Part shown: positions 53,953 through 63,150 of the stretch, in pieces | Layout: each line of letters opens with the position of its first letter | Position numbering within the stretch: position 1 is the first letter of the stretch | NCBI RefSeq assembly: GCF_028553885.1 | Contig: NZ_CP067171.1 | Coordinates: 1 to 64,000, forward strand | Length of the DNA stretch: 64,000 nucleotides | Direction of reading: 5' to 3' | Source: Paracoccus aestuarii | GTDB lineage: Bacteria; Pseudomonadota; Alphaproteobacteria; Rhodobacterales; Rhodobacteraceae | The notes under the pieces: generated by a model | What the model was told of the DNA's origin: nothing | What the model saw: the letters and a program-made list of their open reading frames with translations, nothing else | The model's database searches: none | Made by a program: the position numbers and the translations under genes

Positions 53953-54857
53953 GCCTGCGCCTCGGCCTCGTGGGCCTGGGCACCATCGCCCGCGCCCAGC
54001 ACCTGCCCGCCATCGCCGCGACGGATGGGCTGACCCTGACCGCCATCGCCAGCCGCAACGCGACGCTGGCCGGCGTCGCCAACCATACCGACCTGGCCCA
54101 GATGCTGGGCGATGTGGATGCGGTGACGCTCTGCACGCCGCCGCAGGGGCGGTTCGATCAGGCCATGGCCGTGCTGCGCGCGGGCCGCCACCTGATGCTG
54201 GAAAAACCCCCCGGTGCCGCCCTGTCGGAAATGGCGCTGCTGGAGGCCGAGGCCGCGCGGCAGGGCGTCACCCTCCACGCCACCTGGCATTCGCGCGAGG
54301 CGGCGGCGGTCGAGGCCGCCCGCGACTGGCTGTCGCGCCGCAGCCTGCGCGCGACCCGCATCGACTGGCGCGAGGATGTGCGCCGCTGGCATCCGGGCCA
54401 GGACTGGATCTGGCAGCCGGGGGGGCTGGGCGTTTTCGATCCGGGCATCAACGCGCTGTCGATCCTGACCGCGCTGATGCCCGATGCGCGCTTGGTCGGG
54501 GCCGATCTGCACATCCCCGACAACCGCCAGACCCCCATCGCCGCCGATCTGACCTTGGATGCGGGCCATCCGGTCACGGCGCATTTCGACTGGCGCGAGA
54601 CCGGCCCCCAGACCTGGCAGATCGCCTTCGAGACCGATGACGGCCCCGCGACCCTGTCCGAGGGCGGCGCCCGCTTCACCGCGCCGGGCATCGCTACGGG
54701 GGGCGAGGATCGCGAATATCCCCGCCTCTATGCCCGTTTCCGCGACCTGATCGCCACCGGGCACAGCGATTGCGACCTGGCGCCGCTGCGCCTTGTCGCC
54801 GATGCCTTCCTGACCGGCCGCCGCCACGCGGCCCCCGCCTTCGAGGACCACCCATGA
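53949..54857 (+). CDS. D-galactose 1-dehydrogenase (Gfo/Idh/MocA)
   Basis: NAD(P)-dependent dehydrogenase of 302 residues: LGLVGLGTIARAQHLPAI dinucleotide loop and the CTPPQGRF and MLEKPPGAAL motifs (about 58-66 and 81-90) as in the Pseudomonas fluorescens galactose dehydrogenase type. Converts galactose to galactono-lactone, starting the De Ley-Doudoroff route. ATGA overlaps on both sides (with the ATPase and with dgoD) bind the set into one translation unit. The substrate call uses the adjacent galactonate genes. Confidence 0.85.
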   Translation: MSLRLGLVGLGTIARAQHLPAIAATDGLTLTAIASRNATLAGVANHTDLAQMLGDVDAVTLCTPPQGRFDQAMAVLRAGRHLMLEKPPGAALSEMALLEAEAARQGVTLHATWHSREAAAVEAARDWLSRRSLRATRIDWREDVRRWHPGQDWIWQPGGLGVFDPGINALSILTALMPDARLVGADLHIPDNRQTPIAADLTLDAGHPVTAHFDWRETGPQTWQIAFETDDGPATLSEGGARFTAPGIATGGEDREYPRLYARFRDLIATGHSDCDLAPLRLVADAFLTGRRHAAPAFEDHP

Positions 54858-56002
54858 AGATCACCGCCATCGAGACCTTCATCGTGCCGCCCCGCTGGTG
54901 CTTCGTGAAGATCAGCACCGACGCGGGCATCAGCGGTTGGGGCGAACCCGTGCTGGAGGGCCGCGCCGCCTCGGTCGCCGCCTGCGTCGAGGAACTGTCC
55001 GACTATCTGATCGGCCGCGACCCGCGCCTGATCCAGGACCATTGGACGGTGATGTATCGCGCGGGCTTCTATCGCGGTGGCGGCATCCACATGTCGGCCA
55101 TCGCGGGGCTGGACCAGGCGCTGTGGGACATCAAGGGCCGCGATCTGGGCGTGCCGGTCCATGCCCTGCTGGGCGGCCAGCAGCGCGACCGCATCCGCGT
55201 CTATAGCTGGATCGGCGGCGACCGTCCGGGCGACACGGCGCGGATGGCGCGCGATTGCGGCGACCGGGGTTTCACCGCCGTCAAGATGAACGGCACCGAG
55301 GAGATGCAGTTCGTCGACAGCCATGCCAAGGTCGATCAGGTCCTGGCGCGCGTGCAGGCCATCCGCGAGGAGATGGGCCCCGATTTCGGCATCGGCATCG
55401 ATTTCCACGGCCGCGTGCATCGCCCGATGGCCAAGGTGCTGGCGCGTGAGCTGGAACCCTTCCGCCTGATGTTCATCGAGGAGCCGGTCCTGTCGGAACA
55501 TGCCGAGGCGCTGCGCGAGATTGCCAATCACTGCTCCACCCCCATCGCGCTTGGGGAACGCCTCTATTCCGGGTGGGATTTCAAGGCGATCCTGCAGGGC
55601 GGCTATGTCGACATCATCCAGCCCGATCCCAGCCATGCGGGCGGCATCACCGAGACCTATCGCATCGCCGCCATGGCCGAGGCGCATGACGTGGCCTTGG
55701 CGCTGCACTGTCCGCTCGGCCCCATCGCGCTGGCCGCGAACCTGCAGCTGGACGCGGTCTGCTACAACGCCTTCATCCAGGAACAGTCGCTTGGCATCCA
55801 TTACAACGAGGGCAGCGACCTGCTGGACTACCTGACCGACCCCTCGGTCTTTGCCTATGAGGATGGCTTCGTCGCGATCCCGCAGGGGCCGGGCCTGGGC
55901 ATCGAGGTGAACGAGGACAAGGTCCGCCAGATGGCCGCCCAAGGGCACCGCTGGCGCAACCCCGTCTGGCGCCATGCCGACGGCAGCTTTGCGGAATGGT
56001 GA
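54854..56002 (+). CDS. dgoD: D-galactonate dehydratase
   Basis: Enolase-superfamily enzyme of 382 residues, the same length as E. coli DgoD. The capping N-terminal domain starts MKITAIETFIVPPRWCFVKI; the barrel has metal ligands in IGIDFHGRVHRPMAK and FIEEPV, and the IALGERLYSGWDF segment, with the downstream His of DPSHAGG region being part of the active site. It dehydrates galactonate to 2-dehydro-3-deoxygalactonate for DgoK. ATG overlaps the previous stop; its own end overlaps the GH2 gene start. Confidence 0.93.
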   Translation: MKITAIETFIVPPRWCFVKISTDAGISGWGEPVLEGRAASVAACVEELSDYLIGRDPRLIQDHWTVMYRAGFYRGGGIHMSAIAGLDQALWDIKGRDLGVPVHALLGGQQRDRIRVYSWIGGDRPGDTARMARDCGDRGFTAVKMNGTEEMQFVDSHAKVDQVLARVQAIREEMGPDFGIGIDFHGRVHRPMAKVLARELEPFRLMFIEEPVLSEHAEALREIANHCSTPIALGERLYSGWDFKAILQGGYVDIIQPDPSHAGGITETYRIAAMAEAHDVALALHCPLGPIALAANLQLDAVCYNAFIQEQSLGIHYNEGSDLLDYLTDPSVFAYEDGFVAIPQGPGLGIEVNEDKVRQMAAQGHRWRNPVWRHADGSFAEW

Positions 56003-58209
56003 TCATGCGAGACGTGACGAAACTGAACCATGGCTGGACCTTTGCCGAAGGCCATGCCGACCCCGCGGCGCCGCTGGAGGGCACCTCCGTCACCCTGCCG
56101 CATAATGCGGTGGACCTGTCCCTGACCTATTTCGACGAGGCGGATTTCCAGCGACCCTTCACCTATCAGCGCGTGATCGCGTGGGACGAGGCGTGGGCGG
56201 GCCGCCGGGTGCAGCTGCGGTTCGACGGGGCGATGGCCGACAATGTGGTCTGGGTGAACGGCGTGCAGGTCGTGGCCCATCCCGACGGCTACACGCCCTT
56301 CGTGGCGGATCTGACCGACCATCTGCGCCCGGGCGACAATCTGGTGACGGTGCAGATCGACGGGTCCGAGAACCCCGCCATCCCGCCCTTTGGCGCGCAG
56401 ATCGACTATCTGACCTATGCGGGCATCTATCGCGATGTCTGGCTGATGGTGCGGCCTGAACGGCACCTGACCAATGCGCGCATCCTGACGCCCGACGCGC
56501 TGTCGGACGCGAAAACGGTCGTGATCCGCCCCGAGGTCACCGCCCCCGGCCTGGTGAGCGCCCGCCTGCTGGACGGCGCGCGTGAGATCGCAGCCACCGA
56601 AGGCGAGGGTGATCTGACCCTGTCGGGCCTGACCGGCCTCGGCCTCTGGTCCACCGACAGCCCGCAGCTTTACACGGTGGAGCTGACGCTGCCCGACAGC
56701 GGCGACGTGACCACGCACCGCTTCGGGTTCCGCACCGCGGAATGGACGCCGCAGGGCTTTCTGCTGAACGGCCAGCCGATGACGCTGCGCGGGCTGAACC
56801 GGCACCAAAGCTGGGCCCATCAGGGCTATGCTGCGGGCCGCCATGCGCAGGAACGCGACGCCGAGATCCTGCGCCATGATCTGGGCTGCAATATCGTGCG
56901 CACCTCGCATTATCCCCAAAGCAAGTGGTTCCTGGATCGCTGCGACGAGATCGGGCTCTTGGTCTTCGAGGAAATCCCCGGTTGGCAGCATATCGGCGAC
57001 GAGGCCTGGCAGGACCGCAGCGTGGACAACGTCCGCGCCATGATCACCCGCGACTGGAACCATCCCAGCATCGTCATCTGGGGCGTGCGCATCAACGAGA
57101 GCCCGGACGATCACGACTTCTATACCCGCACCAACGCGCTGGCGCGGGACCTGGACCCGACGCGGGCCACCGGCGGCGTGCGCTGCATCACCGACAGCGA
57201 ACTGCTGGAGGATGTCTATACGATGAACGATTTCATCCTGGACGAATCTGAGCTGCCGCTGATCAACCGCCCGCGCACCGCGCTGCGCGCGCCGGCAGAG
57301 GTCACCGGCATCAAGAAACCCGTCCCCTATCTGGTCACCGAATATAACGGCCACATGTTCCCGACCAAGGCGGGCGATCCCGAACTGCGCCAGATGGAGC
57401 ATGTGATCCGCCATCTGGAGGTGCTGAACGCCGCCCATGGCGACCCGGCGATCTCGGGGTGCATCGGCTGGTGCATGTTCGACTACAACACGCACAAGGA
57501 TTTCGGCGCGGGCGACCGCATCTGCCATCACGGCGTCATGGACATCTGGCGCGAGCCGAAATTCGCGGCCCATGCCTATGCCAGCCAGAAGCCGCCATCC
57601 GAGGGCATCGTCATGGAGCCGGTGACCTTCTGGGCGCGGGGCGAGCGCAATATCGGCGGCGTCCTGCCCTTGGTCATCCTGACGAATTGCGACGAGGTCG
57701 AGTTCGAATGCGCGGGCGTCACCCGCCGGGTCGGCCCCGACCGCGAGCGGTTCCCGCATCTGCCCCATCCGCCGGTCATCATCGACCACCGGCACCTGTC
57801 GCCCGAGGATCTGGGCCTCTGGGGCATGAGCTGGCATCCGGGCCGCATCACCGGATACTTGGACGGGGTCGCGGTCGCGCGGCGCGACTTTGCCGCCGAT
57901 CCGCTGCCCACCAGGCTGCAGGTGGCTCCGGACCGGGACGCGCTGCCCGCCGATGCGGATATCGACCTGCGGGTGATCATCCGGGCGCTGGATCAGGCGG
58001 GGAACCGGCTGCCCTTCCTGCCGGGTTCGGTCTCGGTCGCGGTGGATGGGCCCGCGCGGCTGATCGGGCCGGAGCTGCGGCCCCTGCAGGGCGGCACGGC
58101 GGGGCTGATCCTGCGCCTGACGGGGGAAGCGGGCGCGCTGCGTGTGACCGCCCGCCATCCGCAATTCCCCATGGCCGAGGCGGTGATCCGCGTCACGCCA
58201 GACGCCTGA
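55996..58209 (+). CDS. GH2-family beta-galactosidase-like hydrolase
   Basis: The 737-residue protein has the GH2 layout: N-terminal sugar-binding jelly roll (about 1-160), immunoglobulin-like domain, TIM barrel and extra C-terminal beta domains. Catalytic signatures include IVIWGVRINESPDDHDFYTRT (acid/base Glu in the NES motif) and YLVTEYNGH near residue 447 (presumed nucleophile Glu). No signal peptide. In this cluster beta-galactoside hydrolysis is the likely role, complementing the alpha-galactosidase. ATG 55996 overlaps dgoD; ATG 56005 is an equally credible start. The 3' end overlaps the convergent arsJ by 17 bp. Confidence 0.85.
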   Translation: MVIMRDVTKLNHGWTFAEGHADPAAPLEGTSVTLPHNAVDLSLTYFDEADFQRPFTYQRVIAWDEAWAGRRVQLRFDGAMADNVVWVNGVQVVAHPDGYTPFVADLTDHLRPGDNLVTVQIDGSENPAIPPFGAQIDYLTYAGIYRDVWLMVRPERHLTNARILTPDALSDAKTVVIRPEVTAPGLVSARLLDGAREIAATEGEGDLTLSGLTGLGLWSTDSPQLYTVELTLPDSGDVTTHRFGFRTAEWTPQGFLLNGQPMTLRGLNRHQSWAHQGYAAGRHAQERDAEILRHDLGCNIVRTSHYPQSKWFLDRCDEIGLLVFEEIPGWQHIGDEAWQDRSVDNVRAMITRDWNHPSIVIWGVRINESPDDHDFYTRTNALARDLDPTRATGGVRCITDSELLEDVYTMNDFILDESELPLINRPRTALRAPAEVTGIKKPVPYLVTEYNGHMFPTKAGDPELRQMEHVIRHLEVLNAAHGDPAISGCIGWCMFDYNTHKDFGAGDRICHHGVMDIWREPKFAAHAYASQKPPSEGIVMEPVTFWARGERNIGGVLPLVILTNCDEVEFECAGVTRRVGPDRERFPHLPHPPVIIDHRHLSPEDLGLWGMSWHPGRITGYLDGVAVARRDFAADPLPTRLQVAPDRDALPADADIDLRVIIRALDQAGNRLPFLPGSVSVAVDGPARLIGPELRPLQGGTAGLILRLTGEAGALRVTARHPQFPMAEAVIRVTPDA

Positions 58210-59422
58210 CCGCCCACCAGCTGGCCGCCGCCATCACCCCGGCGGTGGCCAGGCACAGGGGCAGCCCGCCCAGCTGATAGCTGATCCCCGACAACAGCGT
58301 CCCCATCAGCCGTCCCGCCGCATTGGCCATGTAGTAAAAGCCCACATCCCGCGTGATCCGCTCGGCCTGCCCGAAGGCCAGGATCAGATAGGAATGGACC
58401 GAGGAATTGATCGCAAAGACATAGCCGAAGCCCAGCAGTCCCAGCACCAGTAGCCCGGTCAGCCAAGGCGCCGGATCGCCCGCGACCCATACCGCCAAGG
58501 CCAGCGCAAACGGGATCGGCACCAACATCCCCGCCCACCGGATCGCATCGCGGGTCACGGCGCCCTCGGGGCGGTTCGCGCCGCCCAGGATGCGCGGCGC
58601 CGCCGCCTGCACCGCGCCATAGAGTATGATCCAGGCCGCCATGAAGCCGCCGACCAGAAAGAACGCCTCGCGCCGGCCCTCGGCGGTGCCGTCCGACAGG
58701 ACCGCCTGGAAATAGATCGGGATGCCCACGACGAACCACACGTCCCGCGCCCCGAACAGGAACATCCGCGCCAGCGACAGGCGGTTCACGCGAGGGTCCG
58801 ACGACCGCCAGCCCGACCAGCTGTCCGCGCCCTTCATCCGCCCCGGCAGGCCCGGCGGCAAAAACAGCGCCACCGCCAGCAGGATCACCGCCAGCACCGC
58901 CGCCATCGCCCAGATCGCCGCCTGGAACCCCGCCAACGCCAACAGCGCCGCGCCCAGGAAAAAGCCCAGCCCCTTGACCGCGTTCTTGGACCCGGTCAGC
59001 GCCGCGACCCAACGGAACAGGCCCCCATCCGCAGGCGCCAGCACCTTGACCGCGGATTTCGACGACATCTTGGCCAGGTCCTTAGCCACGCCCGATGCCC
59101 CCTGCACCGCCATGACAAAGATCACCGAGGCCCCCACCGTCCAGCCCGGATTCAGCTGCGCCAGCGCCGCCAGCGCCGCGATCTGGATGCCCAGCCCCGC
59201 ATAAAGCGTCGCCGCCAGCCCGAAGCGCGCGGCCAGCCAGCCCGCCGCCAGATTGGTCACGATCCCCGCCACCTCATAGAGCAGGAACAGGTATGCCAGC
59301 TGCACCGGCGAAAATCCCAGCCCATTGAAATGCAGAAGGACCAGCATCCTCAGCGCGCCGTCCGACAGCATGAAGGCCCAATAGGCCGCCGTCACCGCCG
59401 CATAGGCGCGCAAGCCATTCAT
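58193..59422 (-). CDS. arsJ: ArsJ-type MFS organoarsenical efflux permease
   Basis: Major-facilitator protein of 409 residues with about 12 hydrophobic segments; starts [32 protein letters not shown], typical of ArsJ, and has [15 protein letters not shown] and [16 protein letters not shown] segments. ArsJ exports 1-arseno-3-phosphoglycerate made by the adjacent GAPDH (known of the pair). The ATG overlaps the gapdh stop (ATGA), so the two are coupled. Longer frames upstream are not needed. Confidence 0.9.
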   Translation of the reverse strand: MNGLRAYAAVTAAYWAFMLSDGALRMLVLLHFNGLGFSPVQLAYLFLLYEVAGIVTNLAAGWLAARFGLAATLYAGLGIQIAALAALAQLNPGWTVGASVIFVMAVQGASGVAKDLAKMSSKSAVKVLAPADGGLFRWVAALTGSKNAVKGLGFFLGAALLALAGFQAAIWAMAAVLAVILLAVALFLPPGLPGRMKGADSWSGWRSSDPRVNRLSLARMFLFGARDVWFVVGIPIYFQAVLSDGTAEGRREAFFLVGGFMAAWIILYGAVQAAAPRILGGANRPEGAVTRDAIRWAGMLVPIPFALALAVWVAGDPAPWLTGLLVLGLLGFGYVFAINSSVHSYLILAFGQAERITRDVGFYYMANAAGRLMGTLLSGISYQLGGLPLCLATAGVMAAASWWAVRRLA

Positions 59423-60423
59423 GCCATGCGCTCCGCGACCATCCGGGCGATGTCCACCAGCCGGCAGGCATAGCCCCATTCATTATCGTACCAAGCGTAG
59501 ATCTTCACCTGCGTGCCGTTCACGACCATGGTCGATCCCGCATCCACGATCCCGCTGCGCGGATCGTTGACGTAGTCGGTCGAGACCAGCGGCCGGGTCT
59601 CATATCCCAGGATGCCCGCCAGCGGTCCTTCGGCGGCAGCGCGCAGCAGGGCGTTGACCTCCTCGACCGTGGTCTCGCGTTCGACCTCGAAGACGCAATC
59701 GGTCAGCGAGGCGTTCAGCAGCGGCACCCGGATCGCATGGCCGTTCAGCCGGCCCGTCAGTTCGGGATAGATCAGGGTGATCGCGGTGGCGCTGCCCGTG
59801 GTCGTGGGGATCAGGTTCGCCAGCGCGGAGCGCGCGCGGCGCATGTCCTTGGCCGGGCGGTCCACGATGGTCTGGGTGTTGGTCACGTCATGGATCGTGG
59901 TGATGGAGCCGTGGCGGATGCCCAACCCCTCGTGGATGACCTTGACCACCGGCGCCAGGCAATTCGTCGTGCAGCTGGCCGCCGTCACGATGCGCTGGCT
60001 GCCGTCATAGAGGTCATGATTGATCCCATAGACCAGGTTCAGCGCATCGCCGTCCTTGACCGGGGCGCTGACCACGACGCGCTTCACGCCCGCCGCGAAA
60101 TAAGGCTCGATCTTCGCCCCGGTCTTGAAGACGCCGGTCGCGTCGATGACCAGATCGACACCCTCCAGCGGCAGGGCCTCGATGGTCTTTTCCCGCGTCA
60201 GCGGGATGCGGTGCCCGTCCAGCACCAGCGCATCGCCATCGGCGGCGACCGGCACCGGCCAGCGGCCATGCACGCTGTCGAATTCCATCAGCAGGGCGTG
60301 CTGTTCGGCATCCCCGGCGATGTCATTGAGCAGCACGATCCGGTCGCCCATGCCTTGGTCAATCAGGCGGCGCAGGGCCAGCTTGCCGATGCGGCCAAGG
60401 CCGTTCAATGCGATGCGCGTCAT
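59419..60423 (-). CDS. ars-linked glyceraldehyde-3-phosphate dehydrogenase
   Basis: Full-length GAPDH of 334 residues: [14 protein letters not shown] nucleotide loop and the catalytic Cys in [17 protein letters not shown] (about 149-166), with [13 protein letters not shown]. In ars operons this enzyme uses arsenate in place of phosphate to form 1-arseno-3-phosphoglycerate, which ArsJ then exports. Embedded between arsC and arsJ, gap 3 bp to arsC and ATGA overlap with arsJ, so it is a dedicated resistance enzyme rather than the glycolytic one. Confidence 0.92.
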   Translation of the reverse strand: MTRIALNGLGRIGKLALRRLIDQGMGDRIVLLNDIAGDAEQHALLMEFDSVHGRWPVPVAADGDALVLDGHRIPLTREKTIEALPLEGVDLVIDATGVFKTGAKIEPYFAAGVKRVVVSAPVKDGDALNLVYGINHDLYDGSQRIVTAASCTTNCLAPVVKVIHEGLGIRHGSITTIHDVTNTQTIVDRPAKDMRRARSALANLIPTTTGSATAITLIYPELTGRLNGHAIRVPLLNASLTDCVFEVERETTVEEVNALLRAAAEGPLAGILGYETRPLVSTDYVNDPRSGIVDAGSTMVVNGTQVKIYAWYDNEWGYACRLVDIARMVAERMA

Positions 60424-60426
60424 TAG

Positions 60427-60927
60427 TCAGTCCTTTGCCTCGGCGTCGATCGCATCGACGCGGTTCTGCAGGGAAATGCGGTCCAGGCTGGCCATGGGCA
60501 GGGCCACGAAAGCCTCGATCCGGCGGCGCAGCGCGCCATAGGTTTGGGCAAAGACCAGCGCCTTTTCCGCATCCGTGCCCTCGGCCTTGACCGGGTCGGG
60601 CAGGCCCCAATGGCCGGTGATGGGCTGGCCGGGCCAGGGGGGACATTCCTCGGCCGCCGCCGTGTCGCAGACGGTAAAGACGAAATCCATCCGCGGCGCA
60701 TCCGGGGCCTGGAATTCGGATAGATGCTTGGACCGCATCTGCGCGACGTCATGGCCGTTGCGCTCCAGCACCTCCAGCGCGAAGGGGTTCAGCCGGGTGC
60801 CGGGGCGGGTGCCCGCCGAATGGGCCGCAAAGCGCCCAGCCCCCAGATCGCGCAGCAGCGCCTCGGCAAAGATCGAGCGGGCGGAATTGCCCGAACAGAT
60901 GAACAGGACGTGGAACATGTCGGCCAT
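60427..60927 (-). CDS. arsC: Low-molecular-weight-phosphatase-type arsenate reductase
   Basis: The 166-residue protein of the LMW-PTP fold has the P-loop CSGNSARS (Cys11 and Arg17 as in CX5R) at the N-terminus. Arsenate reductase family residues such as HVLFICSGNS and VFTVCDTAAAEECPPWPG (about 83-100), with a second set of cysteines typical of arsenate reductases, fit this call. The ATG at 60927 follows GGGGAA; ATG 60918 is an alternative. Sits 99 bp after arsH; that gap carries a probable ArsR operator. Confidence 0.9.
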   Translation of the reverse strand: MADMFHVLFICSGNSARSIFAEALLRDLGAGRFAAHSAGTRPGTRLNPFALEVLERNGHDVAQMRSKHLSEFQAPDAPRMDFVFTVCDTAAAEECPPWPGQPITGHWGLPDPVKAEGTDAEKALVFAQTYGALRRRIEAFVALPMASLDRISLQNRVDAIDAEAKD

Positions 60928-60962
60928 GGATCGTTTCCCCTGATGAACGGCGGATACCGGTT

Positions 60963-60973
60963 CGATAATTCGG
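60963..60973. promoter_or_regulatory. Second candidate ArsR operator, before arsC
   Basis: Minus strand reads CCGAATTATCGA, differing from the arsR-proximal CCGATTATCGG by one inserted A and the last base. Lies 36-46 bp before the arsC start in the 99-bp arsH-arsC gap, suggesting an internal ArsR-controlled promoter for arsC-gapdh-arsJ. Confidence 0.5.
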
Positions 60974-61026
60974 GAATACAGGAAATAAGGCCCGCGTCCA
61001 ATGACATTCCCATGACAGGGCGTGGC

Positions 61027-61740
61027 TCAGGTCGCCTGCGACAGGTTCACCCGCGCGATCAGATCCGCCGCGCTTTCCCGGCGTTCGGAATAGCGGTCGG
61101 TCAGCCATGCGGACCGGCCGCGCGTCAGCAGGGTGAAGCGGACCAGCTCCTCCATCACGTCGACGATCCGTTCATAGAGCGGCGAGGGGCGCATCCGCCC
61201 GGCCTCGTCGAATTCCTGAAAGGCCTTGGGGATCGAGGACTGGTTTGGGATGGTCAGCATCCGCATCCAGCGGCCCAGCACGCGCATCTGGTTCACCGCG
61301 TTGAAGCTCTGCGATCCGCCCGAGACCTGCATCACGGCCAAGGTCTTGCCCTGGGTCGGGCGCACCGCGCCGTCCGACAGCGGAATCCAGTCGATCTGGG
61401 TCTTCATCAGCCCGGTCATCGCGCCATGGCGTTCGGGGCTGGACCAGACCATGCCCTCGGACCAGGCGACCAGATCGCGCAGGGCGCGGACGCGCGGGTG
61501 GTCGGCATCGGCATTGTCATCGACCAGGGGCAGGCCCGCGGGGTCGAAGAACCGCACCTCGGCCCCCAGATGGGTCAGGATGCGCCCCGCCTCCTCGGCC
61601 GAGAGGCGCGAGAAGCTGCGTGCCCGAAGCGAGCCGTAAAGGATCAGGATGCGCGGCGCATGGCCGGGATCGGCGGCGGCGGGCAGGGTCAGGGCACCGG
61701 GCAGCAGGGTGCGGTCCAGGGCGGGCAGGTCGTCGGTCAT
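61027..61740 (-). CDS. arsH: ArsH NADPH-dependent organoarsenical oxidase
   Basis: Flavodoxin-like NADPH:FMN oxidoreductase of 237 residues. FMN-binding [16 protein letters not shown] (about 48-63), [21 protein letters not shown] and [25 protein letters not shown] (about 140-164) are strongly characteristic of ArsH. It oxidises trivalent organoarsenicals. ATG 61740 overlaps the acr3 stop (ATGA). Followed by a 99-bp gap before arsC. Confidence 0.93.
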   Translation of the reverse strand: MTDDLPALDRTLLPGALTLPAAADPGHAPRILILYGSLRARSFSRLSAEEAGRILTHLGAEVRFFDPAGLPLVDDNADADHPRVRALRDLVAWSEGMVWSSPERHGAMTGLMKTQIDWIPLSDGAVRPTQGKTLAVMQVSGGSQSFNAVNQMRVLGRWMRMLTIPNQSSIPKAFQEFDEAGRMRPSPLYERIVDVMEELVRFTLLTRGRSAWLTDRYSERRESAADLIARVNLSQAT

Positions 61741-62777
61741 CGTCTCTCCTCGGGCCAGCGGGTGCGGGTGCGGTTGGCAAGGGCCACCAGCGACAGCATC
61801 ACCGGCACCTCGACCAGCACGCCGACCACCGTGGCCAGCGCCGCGCCGGAATTCAGGCCGAAAAGGCTGATCGCCACCGCCACGGCCAGTTCGAAGAAAT
61901 TCGAGGTCCCGATCAGCCCGCAGGGCGCCGCGATCCGGTGCGGCACGCGCATGGCCCGGGCCGCGCCATAGGCGATGGCAAAGATCAGATAGCTCTGGAT
62001 CAGGATCGGCACGGCGATCAGAGCGATGATGCCCGGCCGGTCCAGGATCGTCCGGCCCTGAAGGGCAAAGAGGATCGCCACCGTCGCGACCAGCCCGATC
62101 ATCGACCAGGGCTTCACGCGGGCGGAAAACGCCGCGATCCGGGCAGGCGCGCGCAGCGCCCGGCGCGTCAGCAGCCCCGCAGCCAAGGGCAGCACGACAT
62201 AGAGGATCGTGGCCAGGACCAGCGTATGCCACGGCACCGCGATATCGGTGACGCCCAGCAGCAGCGCCACAATGGGGGCGAAGGCCACCACCATGATCAC
62301 GTCATTGACCGAGACCTGGACCAGCGTATAGGTCGCATCCCCCCGCACCAGCTGCGACCAGACGAAGACCATCGCCGTGCAGGGCGCCGCCCCCAGCAGG
62401 ATCAGGCCCGCGATATATTGCTGCGCGTCCTCGGGTGCGATCCAGGGGGCGAAGACATGGTCGAAGAACAGCACCGCCAGCAGCGCCATGGTAAAGGGCT
62501 TGATCAGCCAGTTGACCGCCAGCGTGATCAGCAGGCCGCGCGGCTGGCGCGCCACGCCCGCCACCGCGCCCAGGTCCACATTGACCATCATCGGATAGAC
62601 CATCGCCCAGATCAGCACCGCGACGACCAGGTTGATCGAGGCGATCTCGGCCCCCGCCACGGCCTGGACCAGCCCCGGCGCGACGGCCCCGATGGCCAGC
62701 CCCGCCAGCATGGCCAGCCCGACCCACAGCGTCAGCCAGCGCTCGACGGGGCCCAGGGGGTCGGATGCCGCGGTCAT
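61737..62777 (-). CDS. acr3: ACR3-type arsenite efflux permease
   Basis: The 346-residue membrane protein has about ten hydrophobic helices, including [17 protein letters not shown] with the conserved Cys of ACR3 (about residue 131) and [19 protein letters not shown] near 305. It extrudes arsenite. ATG at 62777 preferred; the upstream extension overlaps arsR. It lies 22 bp downstream of arsR and overlaps arsH at its end. Confidence 0.93.
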   Translation of the reverse strand: MTAASDPLGPVERWLTLWVGLAMLAGLAIGAVAPGLVQAVAGAEIASINLVVAVLIWAMVYPMMVNVDLGAVAGVARQPRGLLITLAVNWLIKPFTMALLAVLFFDHVFAPWIAPEDAQQYIAGLILLGAAPCTAMVFVWSQLVRGDATYTLVQVSVNDVIMVVAFAPIVALLLGVTDIAVPWHTLVLATILYVVLPLAAGLLTRRALRAPARIAAFSARVKPWSMIGLVATVAILFALQGRTILDRPGIIALIAVPILIQSYLIFAIAYGAARAMRVPHRIAAPCGLIGTSNFFELAVAVAISLFGLNSGAALATVVGVLVEVPVMLSLVALANRTRTRWPEERR

Positions 62778-62799
62778 GGGATGCGTCCTCGGGATGGGG

Positions 62800-63132
62800 T
62801 CAGCAGGCGCAGGCGATCTCGTCCAGCACCGGCTGGCAGAGATCGGCACGGCCGCCGCAGCAATCCTCCATCAGATAGGACAGAAGGCCGCGCATCGTCT
62901 CCATCCGGGCGAAATAGCGGATCGACCGCCCCTCGCGCAGGGACCGGATCATCCCGGCCGAGGTCAGGATGGTCAGGTTGTTCGACAGGGTGTTGGGCAG
63001 CATGCCCAGATCCTGGGCGATGTCGCCCGCGGCCATGCCGGCGGGACCGGCGCGCACCAGCAGGCGAAACACCTCGATCCGCCGGTCATGGGCCAGGGAT
63101 GCGAGGGCGGCGAGGGCGTCAGACTTTTCCAT
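62800..63132 (-). CDS. arsR: ArsR-family arsenic-responsive repressor
   Basis: Winged-helix repressor of 110 residues. The recognition region [21 protein letters not shown] (about 36-56) lacks the ELCVCDL cysteines of classical ArsR. Instead, cysteines cluster at the C-terminus (residues 91, 92, 99, 108 and 110), the position used for As(III) binding in ArsR proteins such as that of Acidithiobacillus (C95/C96/C102). First gene of the ars operon; ends 22 bp before acr3. Its operator overlaps its ribosome-binding site and the 3' end of galM. Confidence 0.92.
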   Translation of the reverse strand: MEKSDALAALASLAHDRRIEVFRLLVRAGPAGMAAGDIAQDLGMLPNTLSNNLTILTSAGMIRSLREGRSIRYFARMETMRGLLSYLMEDCCGGRADLCQPVLDEIACAC

Positions 63133-63134
63133 CT

Positions 63135-63150
63135 TTCCCGATTATCGGAA
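63135..63150. promoter_or_regulatory. ArsR operator at the arsR start
   Basis: Core palindrome CCGAT-T-ATCGG (63138-63148) in TTCCCGATTATCGGAA. It lies 3 bp before the arsR ATG, covers its purine-rich GGGAAAG ribosome-binding site and straddles the galM stop codon (63142-63144). Confidence 0.6.

Noticed and set aside
63135..63150. Intrinsic terminator of galM
   Set aside because: The palindrome is AT-centred and better explained as an ArsR operator; no U-tract follows.
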